A DNA stretch of 64,000 nucleotides from Cysteiniphilum litorale (GTDB lineage: Bacteria; Pseudomonadota; Gammaproteobacteria; Francisellales; Francisellaceae), in assembly GCF_003428165.1 (NCBI RefSeq), contig NZ_QLIQ01000013.1, positions 1 to 64,000 on the forward strand, read 5' to 3'. This document shows, one piece after another, positions 33,125 to 43,346 of the stretch (the first letter of the stretch is position 1; every line of letters starts with the position of its first letter). A program made the translations under genes and the position numbers. The notes beneath the pieces were generated by a model. It ran no database searches. It had not been told where the DNA came from and saw only the letters and a list, made by a program, of their open reading frames with translations.

Positions 33125-33387
33125 AAACTATCTCCTTTGTTATAGTTTGTATCAACATGTAACCTTGGCGAGTTAAGCACTAAATTGCTAAATTTGCAAT
33201 TTTTTTACATTTTATGCTAGCCAATCGCTAAGGCTTTATATAAAGTAAGTCGCAACTAATAAGCACCATGTTGAATTTTAGCTTATTTGCCAAAGCAGGA
33301 TGCTTAATTAGGAGATGTGAATGGTAATATTTTGTTAAGTCTCAATGACAAAACAAATATAAGGACAAATACATAGGGAGAAAGTTA

Positions 33388-33669
33388 ATGAAGAAAATCA
33401 CCGTTGAAGAAAAAATTACTAACCTTTACCACTGCTCAATTTTAGAGTTTTTTCAACAGTGCATGCACCGTAAAATGGAAACCCATGATATTGCAAAATT
33501 ACTCGATTGTAGTGTCAGCAACTTGCGTCGTATCGCGCGCAAATATAACTTTCATTTTCACCACCCCGAGCCGACACCGATGTTGGCACAAAATCAAAAT
33601 TTCCTTAAAAAGAAGCTCAATATCGATAATTTCCTCTCTCGTCGTTGGCGAGTTGGGCAATATGCTTAG
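33388..33669 (+). CDS. Small helix-turn-helix protein
   Basis: The 93-residue basic protein has a helix-turn-helix-like stretch (HDIAKLLDCSVSNLRRIARKY) at about residues 34-54, followed by a His-rich turn and a Lys/Arg-rich end. A good ribosome-binding site (GGGAGAAAG) lies just before the ATG, which supports real translation. Its last four bases overlap the end of the large GH81 gene on the other strand. A role as a DNA-binding regulator, perhaps of GH81, is inference only. Confidence 0.55.
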   Translation: MKKITVEEKITNLYHCSILEFFQQCMHRKMETHDIAKLLDCSVSNLRRIARKYNFHFHHPEPTPMLAQNQNFLKKKLNIDNFLSRRWRVGQYA

Positions 33670-36600
33670 AAAAAATACCTCTCTGTTGAAAATTGCCCAC
33701 GAGGGTCGTCAATCGTTAAAGAGAAACCTTTATGTTGATCAAAACTATCAGCATCTAATTGCCACTGATTATTTTCTTGTCGAATAAGGTGTCTATTCTG
33801 CGGAATGCCTTGTTTATCTACGTAATGAATAATCACATAAGCACGCTCTTGTTTGTCATTGAACGTGATATTAAACACTCCATTCGACTGGTTGATAACT
33901 GCCAATAAGCTAAAGCGTTCTTCATTCACTTCAATACGTTGATCGTCGTTATGATTGCTATTGTTAGAGGAGTCACTCGCAGATTCTGTTGTCTCAGTTA
34001 CTGAGCCCACTTGCAATGCCGCTAATAAATATTCCGATGAGTTAAACTGCCCAACATGCATATCGTGTACGGTAAACTGCACTGGTTTCATCAAGTCAAT
34101 ATTATTGCCCTGCCAAGTCCATTGATAACCATCTGTAGGTAATAGATGCACATTTTGTTTAAGACCCTGCTGATCCATATAGTGGAAAATCACATAATGA
34201 CGCTGCTGTTTTGCATCAAACGTCAATTGTAGCTCATCATTATTGCGTGTCATCTTGGCACTAAAACGCCCCTCTGAATCACTGAGCAAGATACTATTTG
34301 AATTAACCGGAGCTTCTTCGTTTGTATTATTTGGATCAGTTGAAGTATTTGCATCACTTGTGCTATTACTATTATTTGCCGCTGTATTGTCGGTATTTAC
34401 GTCTAAGTCAGCTGCTAAATACGCTATACTTTCAAACTGCCCAAATTTTGAATCCTGCAAGGTAAATTTAAACGGTTTACTCAAATCAAAGTATTGTGTG
34501 CTATAAGTCCACTGCGACTTACCATTGATCACACCATTTAGTATCAGTTGAACATTTTGCTGCACGCCATTATGATCGATAAAGTGCAGAATAATATAGT
34601 TACGCGTCACTTCGCTATTTATCTGAACGGTAACCACATTATCATTAACACGTAATACACCATCAAAGCGCCCTTCAGGATCAGTTATTGCGAAAACGAC
34701 ATCATTATTTGTGGTTGTATCTTGTGAGTTATTCTCTGTGGTTGATGATTGCTCATTATTATTGTCACCACTTTGATTATTCTGGTCACTACTATTACTG
34801 TCATTACTATTATTTGAATTATTTGTCGATGAATTATTATCTGTTGTATCCTCAGAGGCATTGTTTGTTTCATCATTCGTATTATTATTTGTGTTTGTAT
34901 TATCATGCGGATCTTCAGTGGCATTCTCTTGAGCAGATAAGGGGATATGTTTAACAATTCCATTATCCAAAAGTGCAAAACTTAGAGGATTCACGACAAA
35001 ATTCACACCATCACTAAAGCGCACTTCTTTCGCCATAGTATCGGCATTAAAAGCAACATAACTATATTGACCATTGTTATTAAAAACCGCATAGCTTGGC
35101 GTATTTGCATAAATATCTTTAACCACTTGACCGCGTAATGTCAGATTGTGCAACCAATGATATATCAAGGTATCTGTCGTGCCATATTCTGGCGTGTATT
35201 GCATATTTTGGTAAGCTGTCATCGCCCCTTGCGGGTCCTGCAGCGCCATATACTGCAACAAAATCCCCTGCCAGTTATTCCACTGTAGATTATTGTTGCC
35301 ATTGGCAGTTTCAAAGAAGGCATTACTGGCATTTAAATCCGCGATGTTTTTAGCAACATACTGAGGATATTGCCCCAAATATAGCGAACCACCATGAATC
35401 GGTAAGAAATTAATGCCATGGATTTCCTCAGGATTTGCTGTCCACCACGTGCCATAAACACCACCATCAGACCAAACAATCGCATTATTAGAATGACCAA
35501 AATCACTTGGGAAAACTGCGTTATCCACATCAAACCAATATTGATTAATCGCTTGATTTTCTAAGCTATATAATAGCACACCCAAGTCTCTTAAGTTATC
35601 CTGCTGCGTTGCTTCTGCCCATAAAATCACCGCACTTGAGAAATGCATCGACTCTGACGATGACTCTTGGTTATTACCTGAGGCAAAACTGGCATGCCCT
35701 GATGCCCAAGCGTGTCCAGCATATAGATCATATTGTCTTAACCATGGGAAGCGCATGTCATTACGTTCAATATTCGCCACATCTTTAATGACCAAATTAA
35801 TCATGTCTTTATAATCTTGAGCCCACGCACTATCGTACAGCGCAACAACCGTTGCCGCTTTGACCAAATAACCATAATGGAAATGGTGATCATTTAACTG
35901 ATCATTACTGCCAAAAGACGCCGGATAGCCAATCAGTGTTCCCCATATTGGCTCATAGTAATAAAATGCTTGATCGTTATTAGCATCAACCGTTAACCAT
36001 GCAGCAATATCCTCTTTTAAGTGTGATAATAAGTAATCGCGCTCTGTTGATAACCCTAATTGATCTGCGACCTGAATAAGATCGGCAACTTTGGCATATT
36101 CCTTACCACGCCAATAAGTATCTTTGGCACTAAAGAGTGTTGGGTTTGCCTGTAGTTTTTGGAAATCTGCCATAAACTTTTGACGTAATAATGTGCTGTC
36201 ATCAAACTTAGGTAATATTGGCAACACCCCATGAAATCGTATTGACGTATTAAAGTGATTATTCGCGACAACACGCATTTCGCCGCGCGCGCTTTGATAG
36301 CTATATGTGCTTAACTCATCACTACTATTAAGCCATTGATGGCGATACAGTGCAGCCAATGGCGTGTTGATATAATCAGGATGAGATTCTTTTAATTCTG
36401 TTTGCACATTAAAAGTGCTCAACACACGACTCTGCTCTTTTTGATACTCAAAACTAATCTGCGTATCACGCACAAAGGCAAAGGCATGTTTCTGATAAAA
36501 GCTAAGCGTTTCTGGTGTATTGTCTGGCAAAACTGCCACTGAGAAGTAATCTTTGCCGGATAAATTAGAGCGTAAGCCATAAACCCAGTCATTATTGCCA

Positions 36601-37841
36601 TGCTGCAATCGCTGCCATTGGCTACCATGTGGTGCAAAAATCCCATAATGGTGATTGTTAATGGTAACACCAACACTATTATTTGACTGAAACCACACCT
36701 TGGCAATATCCCCTGCGGCACGCGGCTCGTCACTGCTACCGATATTTACAGTATTAACAACAGGCATATGTGCTGCTAGGTGATGATTTGATGCATCAAG
36801 ATAGTAACTTTGCGCCTCTAGTTGGAAAGGTAATTTGACATTTGTTTGTGTTAAATCCAGTAGCAAGCTTCCTTGCCCTTCCGTTTGCCAAATCTCAACA
36901 CGCACCTTGCCATTATTAAAATGTTGATACTGCCCATACGATCGATCTTGATCTAAGCCACCGCGATCATTCTGCGTATATCGCTCAACACTTTGCTCAT
37001 CTGCATCCGTGGCAAAATTACTATAAAGCTCGACTTTGTCATACTCACCATCACCGTTGAAATCATAGGATATACGCGCTTTAACCGCCAAGCCTGGTGC
37101 GTTGGCATTAATAAATATGGCAAACTCTGTAGCACTTCCAAGATATTGACCATTGATATGATCTAATGTGAATACTTGTGCATTAAACGGTGAGAAATGA
37201 TGATTTTGTTTAAGCTCAGCAAATTCAATCACCGCATCTTTGTTGCCCTTTTTTTCAAAATAGGTAAAAGATAATCCATGACCAAAAGTCGCTCTTAATT
37301 CATTTTGCCCTTGTTGCCATAAGCTTGTCACAGTCCAATCAGAATAAGCATCAACAACCGTTTTATCAACGTTAAAACCATCTAAGCCAACCGTCATATC
37401 AGCAAAATGCGGGTATTGATAGCCTGAATTGCGTTGCAAAATTTTGCCCTGCCATTCATGCGAATAAACACGCGCCTCCTGTGGATAGCCAATCTCTAAA
37501 CCTTTGGCATTTGTTTTGACACTTAATGGATGCGGAAACATCGCCTCTGAAAACATGTTTTGATTATTAAAACTCCAAATAAGCGATGACCACCAATCGG
37601 TTGTTGGATAAGGTGAGCTCAATCGTGAGGAGACTTTAGGTGCTGCATTTAATGCAGTAAATGGTTTGCCACTGATTATATCCACTCTATTATGCAAGCT
37701 ATCGGTATAGCTACCCTTTTCAAGCAGTAAGATATCGGCAAATGTTGGCGAAAAACAAAACAATGAGCCAAAGCCTAAATAACGAGATAGACGTGACACT
37801 TTAAAAAACTTAGCAGGTGATAACAACTTATTGGTATTCAT
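33666..37841 (-). CDS. Exported GH81 endo-beta-1,3-glucanase with three C-terminal modules
   Basis: The 1,391-residue enzyme should cut beta-1,3-glucan such as laminarin or fungal wall glucan. After a signal peptide (about residues 18-36) comes the GH81 domain, with PYPTTDWWSSL near residue 78, NDHHFHYGY near 652 and QESSSESMHF near 729, where catalytic acids lie. An Asn/Asp/Ser/Thr-rich linker (about 970-1050) precedes three related modules of about 90 residues (about 1053-1147, 1185-1277 and 1305-1390). Each has (Y/I)-I-(L/F/I)-H-(F/Y) ... QN, ending FGQF/VGQF/RGQF. They look like glucan-binding modules, perhaps CBM56. A ribosome-binding site GAGGAGC precedes the ATG. Confidence 0.9.
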   Translation of the reverse strand: MNTNKLLSPAKFFKVSRLSRYLGFGSLFCFSPTFADILLLEKGSYTDSLHNRVDIISGKPFTALNAAPKVSSRLSSPYPTTDWWSSLIWSFNNQNMFSEAMFPHPLSVKTNAKGLEIGYPQEARVYSHEWQGKILQRNSGYQYPHFADMTVGLDGFNVDKTVVDAYSDWTVTSLWQQGQNELRATFGHGLSFTYFEKKGNKDAVIEFAELKQNHHFSPFNAQVFTLDHINGQYLGSATEFAIFINANAPGLAVKARISYDFNGDGEYDKVELYSNFATDADEQSVERYTQNDRGGLDQDRSYGQYQHFNNGKVRVEIWQTEGQGSLLLDLTQTNVKLPFQLEAQSYYLDASNHHLAAHMPVVNTVNIGSSDEPRAAGDIAKVWFQSNNSVGVTINNHHYGIFAPHGSQWQRLQHGNNDWVYGLRSNLSGKDYFSVAVLPDNTPETLSFYQKHAFAFVRDTQISFEYQKEQSRVLSTFNVQTELKESHPDYINTPLAALYRHQWLNSSDELSTYSYQSARGEMRVVANNHFNTSIRFHGVLPILPKFDDSTLLRQKFMADFQKLQANPTLFSAKDTYWRGKEYAKVADLIQVADQLGLSTERDYLLSHLKEDIAAWLTVDANNDQAFYYYEPIWGTLIGYPASFGSNDQLNDHHFHYGYLVKAATVVALYDSAWAQDYKDMINLVIKDVANIERNDMRFPWLRQYDLYAGHAWASGHASFASGNNQESSSESMHFSSAVILWAEATQQDNLRDLGVLLYSLENQAINQYWFDVDNAVFPSDFGHSNNAIVWSDGGVYGTWWTANPEEIHGINFLPIHGGSLYLGQYPQYVAKNIADLNASNAFFETANGNNNLQWNNWQGILLQYMALQDPQGAMTAYQNMQYTPEYGTTDTLIYHWLHNLTLRGQVVKDIYANTPSYAVFNNNGQYSYVAFNADTMAKEVRFSDGVNFVVNPLSFALLDNGIVKHIPLSAQENATEDPHDNTNTNNNTNDETNNASEDTTDNNSSTNNSNNSNDSNSSDQNNQSGDNNNEQSSTTENNSQDTTTNNDVVFAITDPEGRFDGVLRVNDNVVTVQINSEVTRNYIILHFIDHNGVQQNVQLILNGVINGKSQWTYSTQYFDLSKPFKFTLQDSKFGQFESIAYLAADLDVNTDNTAANNSNSTSDANTSTDPNNTNEEAPVNSNSILLSDSEGRFSAKMTRNNDELQLTFDAKQQRHYVIFHYMDQQGLKQNVHLLPTDGYQWTWQGNNIDLMKPVQFTVHDMHVGQFNSSEYLLAALQVGSVTETTESASDSSNNSNHNDDQRIEVNEERFSLLAVINQSNGVFNITFNDKQERAYVIIHYVDKQGIPQNRHLIRQENNQWQLDADSFDQHKGFSLTIDDPRGQFSTERYFF

Positions 37842-37944
37842 AATATGCTCCTCTTAAAGTCAAAAGAATGTGTGCACATTTAGTATACAAATGGAATAAA
37901 GAATCACAGGTGTTTTTTTGATGACTAAAAATGACTAATGATGA

Positions 37945-40647
37945 CTAGAAGTAACTCATACGACAAACAATCGCAAACTCACAGTACTGACAACTCGCCG
38001 CTGAGGGTGTTAGCATCGACTCGCCTGCAACAAAACCTGACATTTGCTCATCCAATTGTCTTTGCCAATAGTGTTTTAATGCCGTGTAATTTTGTGGCGC
38101 ATCTTCAGATATTTTTTTAGCAGGATAAGCTTTTGGTTCGCCTTCTTGTATCCAATCATTAATGCTTGAGATACTTTGTAAGCCAATCTTAGCACCATTT
38201 ACCGTCGCAACTGCCACGGCATCAGCATTTTCATAGATGGCATATAATGGCAATTGCGACTCAGTAATCGGTGATTTCAGTAAATCACTAATTTGATAAC
38301 TTTTAGAAGTTTTATAATCAATGACTACGGTATGATTGTCTTTAAGTAGATCAATTCGATCTAAACGTAACTTAAGTGTCACACCTGCAATCACACATTT
38401 GAGCTCTTTCTCAAGGGCTAAGACCTCAAACGGCTCTTGGCGTGATCTCTCATAATCAAGCCATTGTATGATCACCTCTTGCAGACGCAAGATCTCAACT
38501 TCTTTGATAAGTTGCGGCAGCATATTGATTAATGCGACATGCATATTTAACGCTGATTGGACATGTTGAGCTACTTTTTGAATCAATACATCTTTTGGCA
38601 TATTGCTTAAGTTGCCAGATGTTCTTAACTCGCGCCAAATCTGCTCTAGTACGTGATGGATAATCACACCTTTCTCGAGTGCCGATAATATTGGCTTATG
38701 CGCCTTATCGGCATCCAGATGCAACCGGTGAATCAATGCCGCGCGATACGGACATTCAGCAAAGTTTTTAAACACTTGCGAGCCACCTTTGAGTGTTTGA
38801 CAAGCTTCAATTGTCATGGCTTGCAGTGAACTGTCTTCAAATACATCAAAGTGAACTTCATCATTCCTTTTATAATCAAGCTTTGTATGATCATAATCAA
38901 TTGCAGCTAAGCTCATCACTAAAGGTGAGCACATTTGTATTTTTGCATTATTTAATAATGCATAGCTAAAATGAATATGTTGCGCCTGTTTGGTTAAGCG
39001 CTTGGTAATGGTTTTGGCAAATTGAAGCTCTCGCTCAACACTGGAATGTGGCATCGAGTGTGATCTTTGCAATGACAAAGGCAAATAAGGATTCATATTG
39101 GCAAGACTTGGCCAATTACTATCATTCATGCGTATCACAAACAGATGATCAAAGTAAACTTCGGTTGCCTCAAGCATCCCTAGGATATGCACGCGTGGAT
39201 TCGTCGTCGTTTCAGTTTGAAAAAGTGTGTTACTGGCTAAGGTTTGTAACTCTATCAACCACTGATTAAACTCAAGCTTAATCTCTAAGCGCGTTAACAT
39301 AATAAGCTTATTAAGTAGCTTATAAAACTGTGCCAACGCCTGATGTTCTATACTGGTAAGCTTGCAATGATCAAGATACCCAAGTATTACAAGTGCTTCT
39401 TTTAGCTTTTCAATAAAAGCAAAGGCTGTGATTTTACCCTCTTGCTTTTGTGAATTATGGAAACGTAACATTTGCGTGATTACTTCCAATAAGATCGGAT
39501 CACAATCATCAGTAAATAACTTAAGTTTAACCAACTTAGCAAATTCAATGGATTCAGGGACTTTTGATTTAAGAGATTGCAGCTTTTGATATCTTTGTGC
39601 TTTGTAATCAGCGTGCCCTTTAAGATAGTTTGAGCTTAGCATTAATTTGATATCATCATAGCTTAGGGTTTTACTCATCTTAAGCCATAGCATCAGCTGA
39701 TAAACAATGCCTTGATACAATAAGCTTTCGCCACCTGATATGGTATATTCACGAGAACTGTTATCTAACAAAGGATTTTGCTTAATTTCAGCCGCAATAA
39801 AGTACTGGTCAAAGGCATCAATCAAAGTACTAAATTGCGTCTGTAAATCTGGCACAATCACGCCAATGGTTGCTTGTGGTTTGCTTTGGCTTAATTCAAA
39901 GACGGCTTTGGCAACTTTTTGAATCTCCAGTTGATCTTCAAGATATTCAGTTATTTGCAGCTTGCTTTTTGTATTGACTAAAGTCCAATTAGCTATCGTA
40001 ATATTAAGCTTCGATACACAGTGCGCAAAAAATGCCTCCATTTGCGGTGTCAAGGTATCAAAGCCAACTAAGATGATTTTCTGATAATCCAAATGCGCAA
40101 AGGTCTTAGCTAATACCTCATGCTTCGCCAACAGCGCTGTGATGAGGCGTGATTTATCTATCCAATTATGTTCAATCAAGGTGTTTTGATAGCGCTCTAT
40201 CCAACGCAAAAACAAACGAACATTCTTATTTGCTGTTTCACTCTCAAGTACTTTTATATCCAGATTCCATTGTTGTAATAGTTGCCATGCACCCAGTACG
40301 AGCTTTGCCTGCTGCGCATTGGGCATAAAAACATCCGCATCATCCTTAAGAAAGCTCAACAATAAAAAACGTGCCTCATCATCGCTAATTAAATTAGGTA
40401 AAGCACTATCAATCATTTGTGCATGAGTATATAAAGCATCAGTCCACCCATCAAAGCTCATACAAAAATCACGCAATACGACATACTGCTGCTCATTACG
40501 CGCATAGTCTAAATACATTGCCGTTAAATGATCTTTTAAACGCGTATTGGCGGTGATGACGATTGTTTTGTCATCAATTTGATTTAATAACCCAAGATAA
40601 TGACTGATGCCTTGATCATCATTTAATTGTTTGTATGCATCAAGCAT
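37945..40647 (-). CDS. AddB-like PD-(D/E)XK nuclease / probable DNA repair protein
   Basis: The 900-residue protein resembles the AddB/RecB-nuclease-like 'probable DNA repair protein' of gammaproteobacteria. The N-terminal two thirds look like a degraded helicase (ITANTRLKDHL near residue 32, with no intact Walker A). The C-terminal nuclease has LRLDRIDLL and VIDYKTSK near residue 770. A cysteine near residue 632 (FAECPYRA) plus Cys886, Cys889 and Cys895 form the spacing of the 4Fe-4S staple seen in AddB. Its usual helicase partner is not adjacent. It overlaps the usp gene by eight bases. Confidence 0.8.
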   Translation of the reverse strand: MLDAYKQLNDDQGISHYLGLLNQIDDKTIVITANTRLKDHLTAMYLDYARNEQQYVVLRDFCMSFDGWTDALYTHAQMIDSALPNLISDDEARFLLLSFLKDDADVFMPNAQQAKLVLGAWQLLQQWNLDIKVLESETANKNVRLFLRWIERYQNTLIEHNWIDKSRLITALLAKHEVLAKTFAHLDYQKIILVGFDTLTPQMEAFFAHCVSKLNITIANWTLVNTKSKLQITEYLEDQLEIQKVAKAVFELSQSKPQATIGVIVPDLQTQFSTLIDAFDQYFIAAEIKQNPLLDNSSREYTISGGESLLYQGIVYQLMLWLKMSKTLSYDDIKLMLSSNYLKGHADYKAQRYQKLQSLKSKVPESIEFAKLVKLKLFTDDCDPILLEVITQMLRFHNSQKQEGKITAFAFIEKLKEALVILGYLDHCKLTSIEHQALAQFYKLLNKLIMLTRLEIKLEFNQWLIELQTLASNTLFQTETTTNPRVHILGMLEATEVYFDHLFVIRMNDSNWPSLANMNPYLPLSLQRSHSMPHSSVERELQFAKTITKRLTKQAQHIHFSYALLNNAKIQMCSPLVMSLAAIDYDHTKLDYKRNDEVHFDVFEDSSLQAMTIEACQTLKGGSQVFKNFAECPYRAALIHRLHLDADKAHKPILSALEKGVIIHHVLEQIWRELRTSGNLSNMPKDVLIQKVAQHVQSALNMHVALINMLPQLIKEVEILRLQEVIIQWLDYERSRQEPFEVLALEKELKCVIAGVTLKLRLDRIDLLKDNHTVVIDYKTSKSYQISDLLKSPITESQLPLYAIYENADAVAVATVNGAKIGLQSISSINDWIQEGEPKAYPAKKISEDAPQNYTALKHYWQRQLDEQMSGFVAGESMLTPSAASCQYCEFAIVCRMSYF

Positions 40648-41071
40648 TTTTTAGAATAACCACATCGCACGGTGCATTATTAGAAATCTTACTAGCGACT
40701 GAGCCCATGCGCCCAAAAACGCCATGGTGATGTCCGTTGAGAATCAAAAGATCAATGTTTTGTTTTTCAATATATTCAATAATGCCATCTGCCACAGAAT
40801 CTGCATCAATCACTTTGCAGATCACATGATCATGTTTGGCAATATCTGCAGTAACCTCAGTGAATTTCTGTGTCAAACGATCCTTAATTAACTGGTTAGG
40901 TGTTTTCTCTGAAATACCTGCGCCATAGCCATAGTCGAAAACCGTTTTATGGACACTGATAACATATAAGTTCGCTTTTTTGGCTTTAGCATAATCAACC
41001 AAATGATCCAATACTTTTGCCACATCGTCATTAACATCGATTGCATAAATAATATTTTGGTATTCAAACAT
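40640..41071 (-). CDS. Universal stress protein (UspA family)
   Basis: The 143-residue protein has the Usp fold: IIYAIDVNDDV at the start, an alternating middle, and the C-terminal ATP-binding motif with GHHHGVFGRMGSVASKISNNAPCDVVIL, where the G-2x-G-9x-G-(S/T) pattern is recognisable. Members help survival under starvation and stress. Its promoter region contains an 18-base dyad at 41130-41147. Its last bases overlap the nuclease gene, so the two probably share a transcript. Confidence 0.9.
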   Translation of the reverse strand: MFEYQNIIYAIDVNDDVAKVLDHLVDYAKAKKANLYVISVHKTVFDYGYGAGISEKTPNQLIKDRLTQKFTEVTADIAKHDHVICKVIDADSVADGIIEYIEKQNIDLLILNGHHHGVFGRMGSVASKISNNAPCDVVILKNA

Positions 41072-41119
41072 TCATATCTCCTTTTAGTTGCATTGAAATG
41101 ATATATACCGCTCACCTAT

Positions 41120-41149
41120 ACTCTATTGCGACCTTGGGATTAAGGTCAA
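41120..41149 (-). promoter_or_regulatory. Candidate MerR-type promoter/operator for the usp gene
   Basis: Reading towards usp, TTGACC (41149-41144) and TAGAGT (41125-41120) sit 18 bases apart. A perfect dyad, GACCTT-N6-AAGGTC (41130-41147), overlaps the -35 element and spacer. Dyads placed in an extended spacer are the hallmark of MerR-family control, and the ACCTT/AAGGT half-sites recall metal-responsive members. This is pattern reading only. Confidence 0.35.
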
Positions 41150-41254
41150 GCGAATACTTTGCAGGAATGAACCTTTTTACTTCAATTTAATTTTAGCTAC
41201 AATATCCCTGTTTTGTGCTTTAAATCAATTTAAAAAATTAAAAAAGGAAAAGCC

Positions 41255-43321
41255 ATGGATAAGGATTTAGATTTTTTATGCAATACACCATTAATAGCTG
41301 ATATAAATGCCATCAAGCAATTGCTTGTAAGCAAATTATCACCTCAGGAAAAATGGCAACAACTAACAAGGCACTATTTAACGCCCGATATTCCTTTTGA
41401 TAGTCATTATAAGTTATATCACCTTTGTTACGCTGAAACTGAATTTAAACCCATTTGGTTACCCGATAGTGAAACAATGAAAAGTAGCTACTTAGGCAAA
41501 TGGCTTAATGAGCTTAATTTTTCTAATGTTTCTCAGTTTTATCAGTATAGCATTGAAGCCCCTCAAGCTTTCTGGGGACAAGCAATTGCTGATTTAAATT
41601 TACCCTTTAGCAAAAAACCACTAGCAAGCTTTGATACGTCAATATTTCCTTATACACCTACGTGGTTACCGGGTGCTTCGTTTAATATTGCCAATTGCTG
41701 TATTAATGTTGAAGATGATCTTGCGATGAAGTCAGCAATTATTTATAAAGGGATTCGTTATGGTAAATATACCGATCAAACAATAAATTATGCCGAGCTC
41801 AAAGACTTGGTACTTACGATCGCTCTAGGATTTAAACATCATTATCAATTAAGCCCAAAGGATACCGTTGCCATTATTATGCCGATGAATATCGAGGCAG
41901 TGGCAACTTACTTGGCTGTTATCTATCTTGGTGCGAGTATTGTTTCAATTGCCGATAGCTTTTCCGAGAGTGAAATCAATAAACGGCTTAGTATTAGCAA
42001 CTGCAAACTCGTAGTAACACAAGATGTAATTACTCGTGGCAATAAAACGCTTGAACTTTATCAAAAGATTATGAGTTGTCAGGTTTCATCAATTATCTGC
42101 TTAAACACTAAGAATCAAAGCATTAACTTACGTGCTCATGACATGTCCTTTGATGATTTGTTAACTTCAAATAACACCAATATAATGCTTGATCCTTATC
42201 TACATAATGCGCAAGGTGTTATTAACATTTTATTCTCATCAGGCACAACAGGCACGCCAAAAGCCATTATTTGGGAGCAAAGCACGGCACTTAAAGCAGC
42301 AACCGATGCCAAGCTTTATATGGATACTAATAAAGAAGATATCTGGGCGTGGCCAACCAATCTTGGCTGGATGATGGGTCCATGGCTTGTATTTGCTGTC
42401 TTTTTAAATCGGGCAACGATGGTATTAACTGAAGATTTGCCAACTTCACTTGAATTCGCCCAGTTTATTGAAAAAACTCAAGTCACTAAATTAGGTGTTA
42501 TTCCAAGTATTGTTAACGCATGGCGCACTCATGCCGTGCTTGAGAACGTTAACTGGCAGCATATTAAGCTCTTTGCCAGCACTGGTGAATCCTCTAATGT
42601 TGAAGATATATTTTATCTGTCATTACATGCCGGCTATAAACCAATTATAGAATACTGTGGTGGCACTGAGATTGGTGGCGCTTATATTAGCTCAACACTG
42701 TTGCAGGAAAATGTCCCTTCCCAATTCTCGCAAGTATGTTTTGGTATTGAGCTTAAACTTTTGGATGATAAGCATCATATTTTGCCACAAAACACTGTAT
42801 GTATTGGTGAAGCTGCATTAAGTTCTTGTGCATTAGGTTTGTCCAACCGATTATTAAATGCTGATAACAGCGATGTCTATTATCGTGATATGCCATCTTA
42901 CAATAATATGCCATTACGCCGACATGGCGACTTATTAAAGCGCTCTGTCAATGGCTATTACCGCTCATTAGGACGCGCTGATAACACCATGAATTTAGGT
43001 GGAATTAAAACCTCAAGTGCTGAGATTGAGCAAGTGATTTTAAATTTAGCGCATATTTATGAACTTGCTGCCGTGGCAGTTAATGACGAGATTGAAGGAA
43101 TATCTAAACTCGTTATTTATGTTGTACCAACAGCACAAATGGATCTTTGTCAGTTGAAATCACAAATGCAAACATTGCTTAAAGAGCATTTAAATCCATT
43201 ATTTAAAATAAGCGATGTTATTTTAATTGAAAAATTGCCAAGAACGGCAAGTAACAAAATAATGCATCGGGAATTAAAAGCGCATTATGCGCAATATTGT
43301 CAAAATAGTCCGTGTTGCTGA
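41255..43321 (+). CDS. Acyl-CoA synthetase of the acetyl/acetoacetyl-CoA synthetase group
   Basis: This AMP-forming ligase activates a short acyl acid, perhaps acetoacetate or acetate, to its CoA ester. The 688 residues contain the N-terminal WLPGASFN signature, the phosphate loop FSSGTTGTPKAI near residue 328, GGTEIGG near 470, HGDLL with the ribose-binding Asp, GRADNTMNLGG, and the catalytic lysine in RTASNKIMHRE near the end. The WLPG form is closer to plant peroxisomal AAE17-type enzymes than to AcsA (WFVGGKLN), so exact substrate is open. It is next to ftsZ and, beyond it, phaR, which hints at acetoacetyl-CoA/PHB metabolism. Confidence 0.8.
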   Translation: MDKDLDFLCNTPLIADINAIKQLLVSKLSPQEKWQQLTRHYLTPDIPFDSHYKLYHLCYAETEFKPIWLPDSETMKSSYLGKWLNELNFSNVSQFYQYSIEAPQAFWGQAIADLNLPFSKKPLASFDTSIFPYTPTWLPGASFNIANCCINVEDDLAMKSAIIYKGIRYGKYTDQTINYAELKDLVLTIALGFKHHYQLSPKDTVAIIMPMNIEAVATYLAVIYLGASIVSIADSFSESEINKRLSISNCKLVVTQDVITRGNKTLELYQKIMSCQVSSIICLNTKNQSINLRAHDMSFDDLLTSNNTNIMLDPYLHNAQGVINILFSSGTTGTPKAIIWEQSTALKAATDAKLYMDTNKEDIWAWPTNLGWMMGPWLVFAVFLNRATMVLTEDLPTSLEFAQFIEKTQVTKLGVIPSIVNAWRTHAVLENVNWQHIKLFASTGESSNVEDIFYLSLHAGYKPIIEYCGGTEIGGAYISSTLLQENVPSQFSQVCFGIELKLLDDKHHILPQNTVCIGEAALSSCALGLSNRLLNADNSDVYYRDMPSYNNMPLRRHGDLLKRSVNGYYRSLGRADNTMNLGGIKTSSAEIEQVILNLAHIYELAAVAVNDEIEGISKLVIYVVPTAQMDLCQLKSQMQTLLKEHLNPLFKISDVILIEKLPRTASNKIMHRELKAHYAQYCQNSPCC

Positions 43322-43346
43322 GTAAAATTTATCAGGTGTTGTTTTA

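Noticed and set aside
34690-34930. AT-rich ATT/AAT microsatellite-like sequence
   Set aside because: It is the in-frame Asn/Asp/Ser/Thr linker of the GH81 enzyme.
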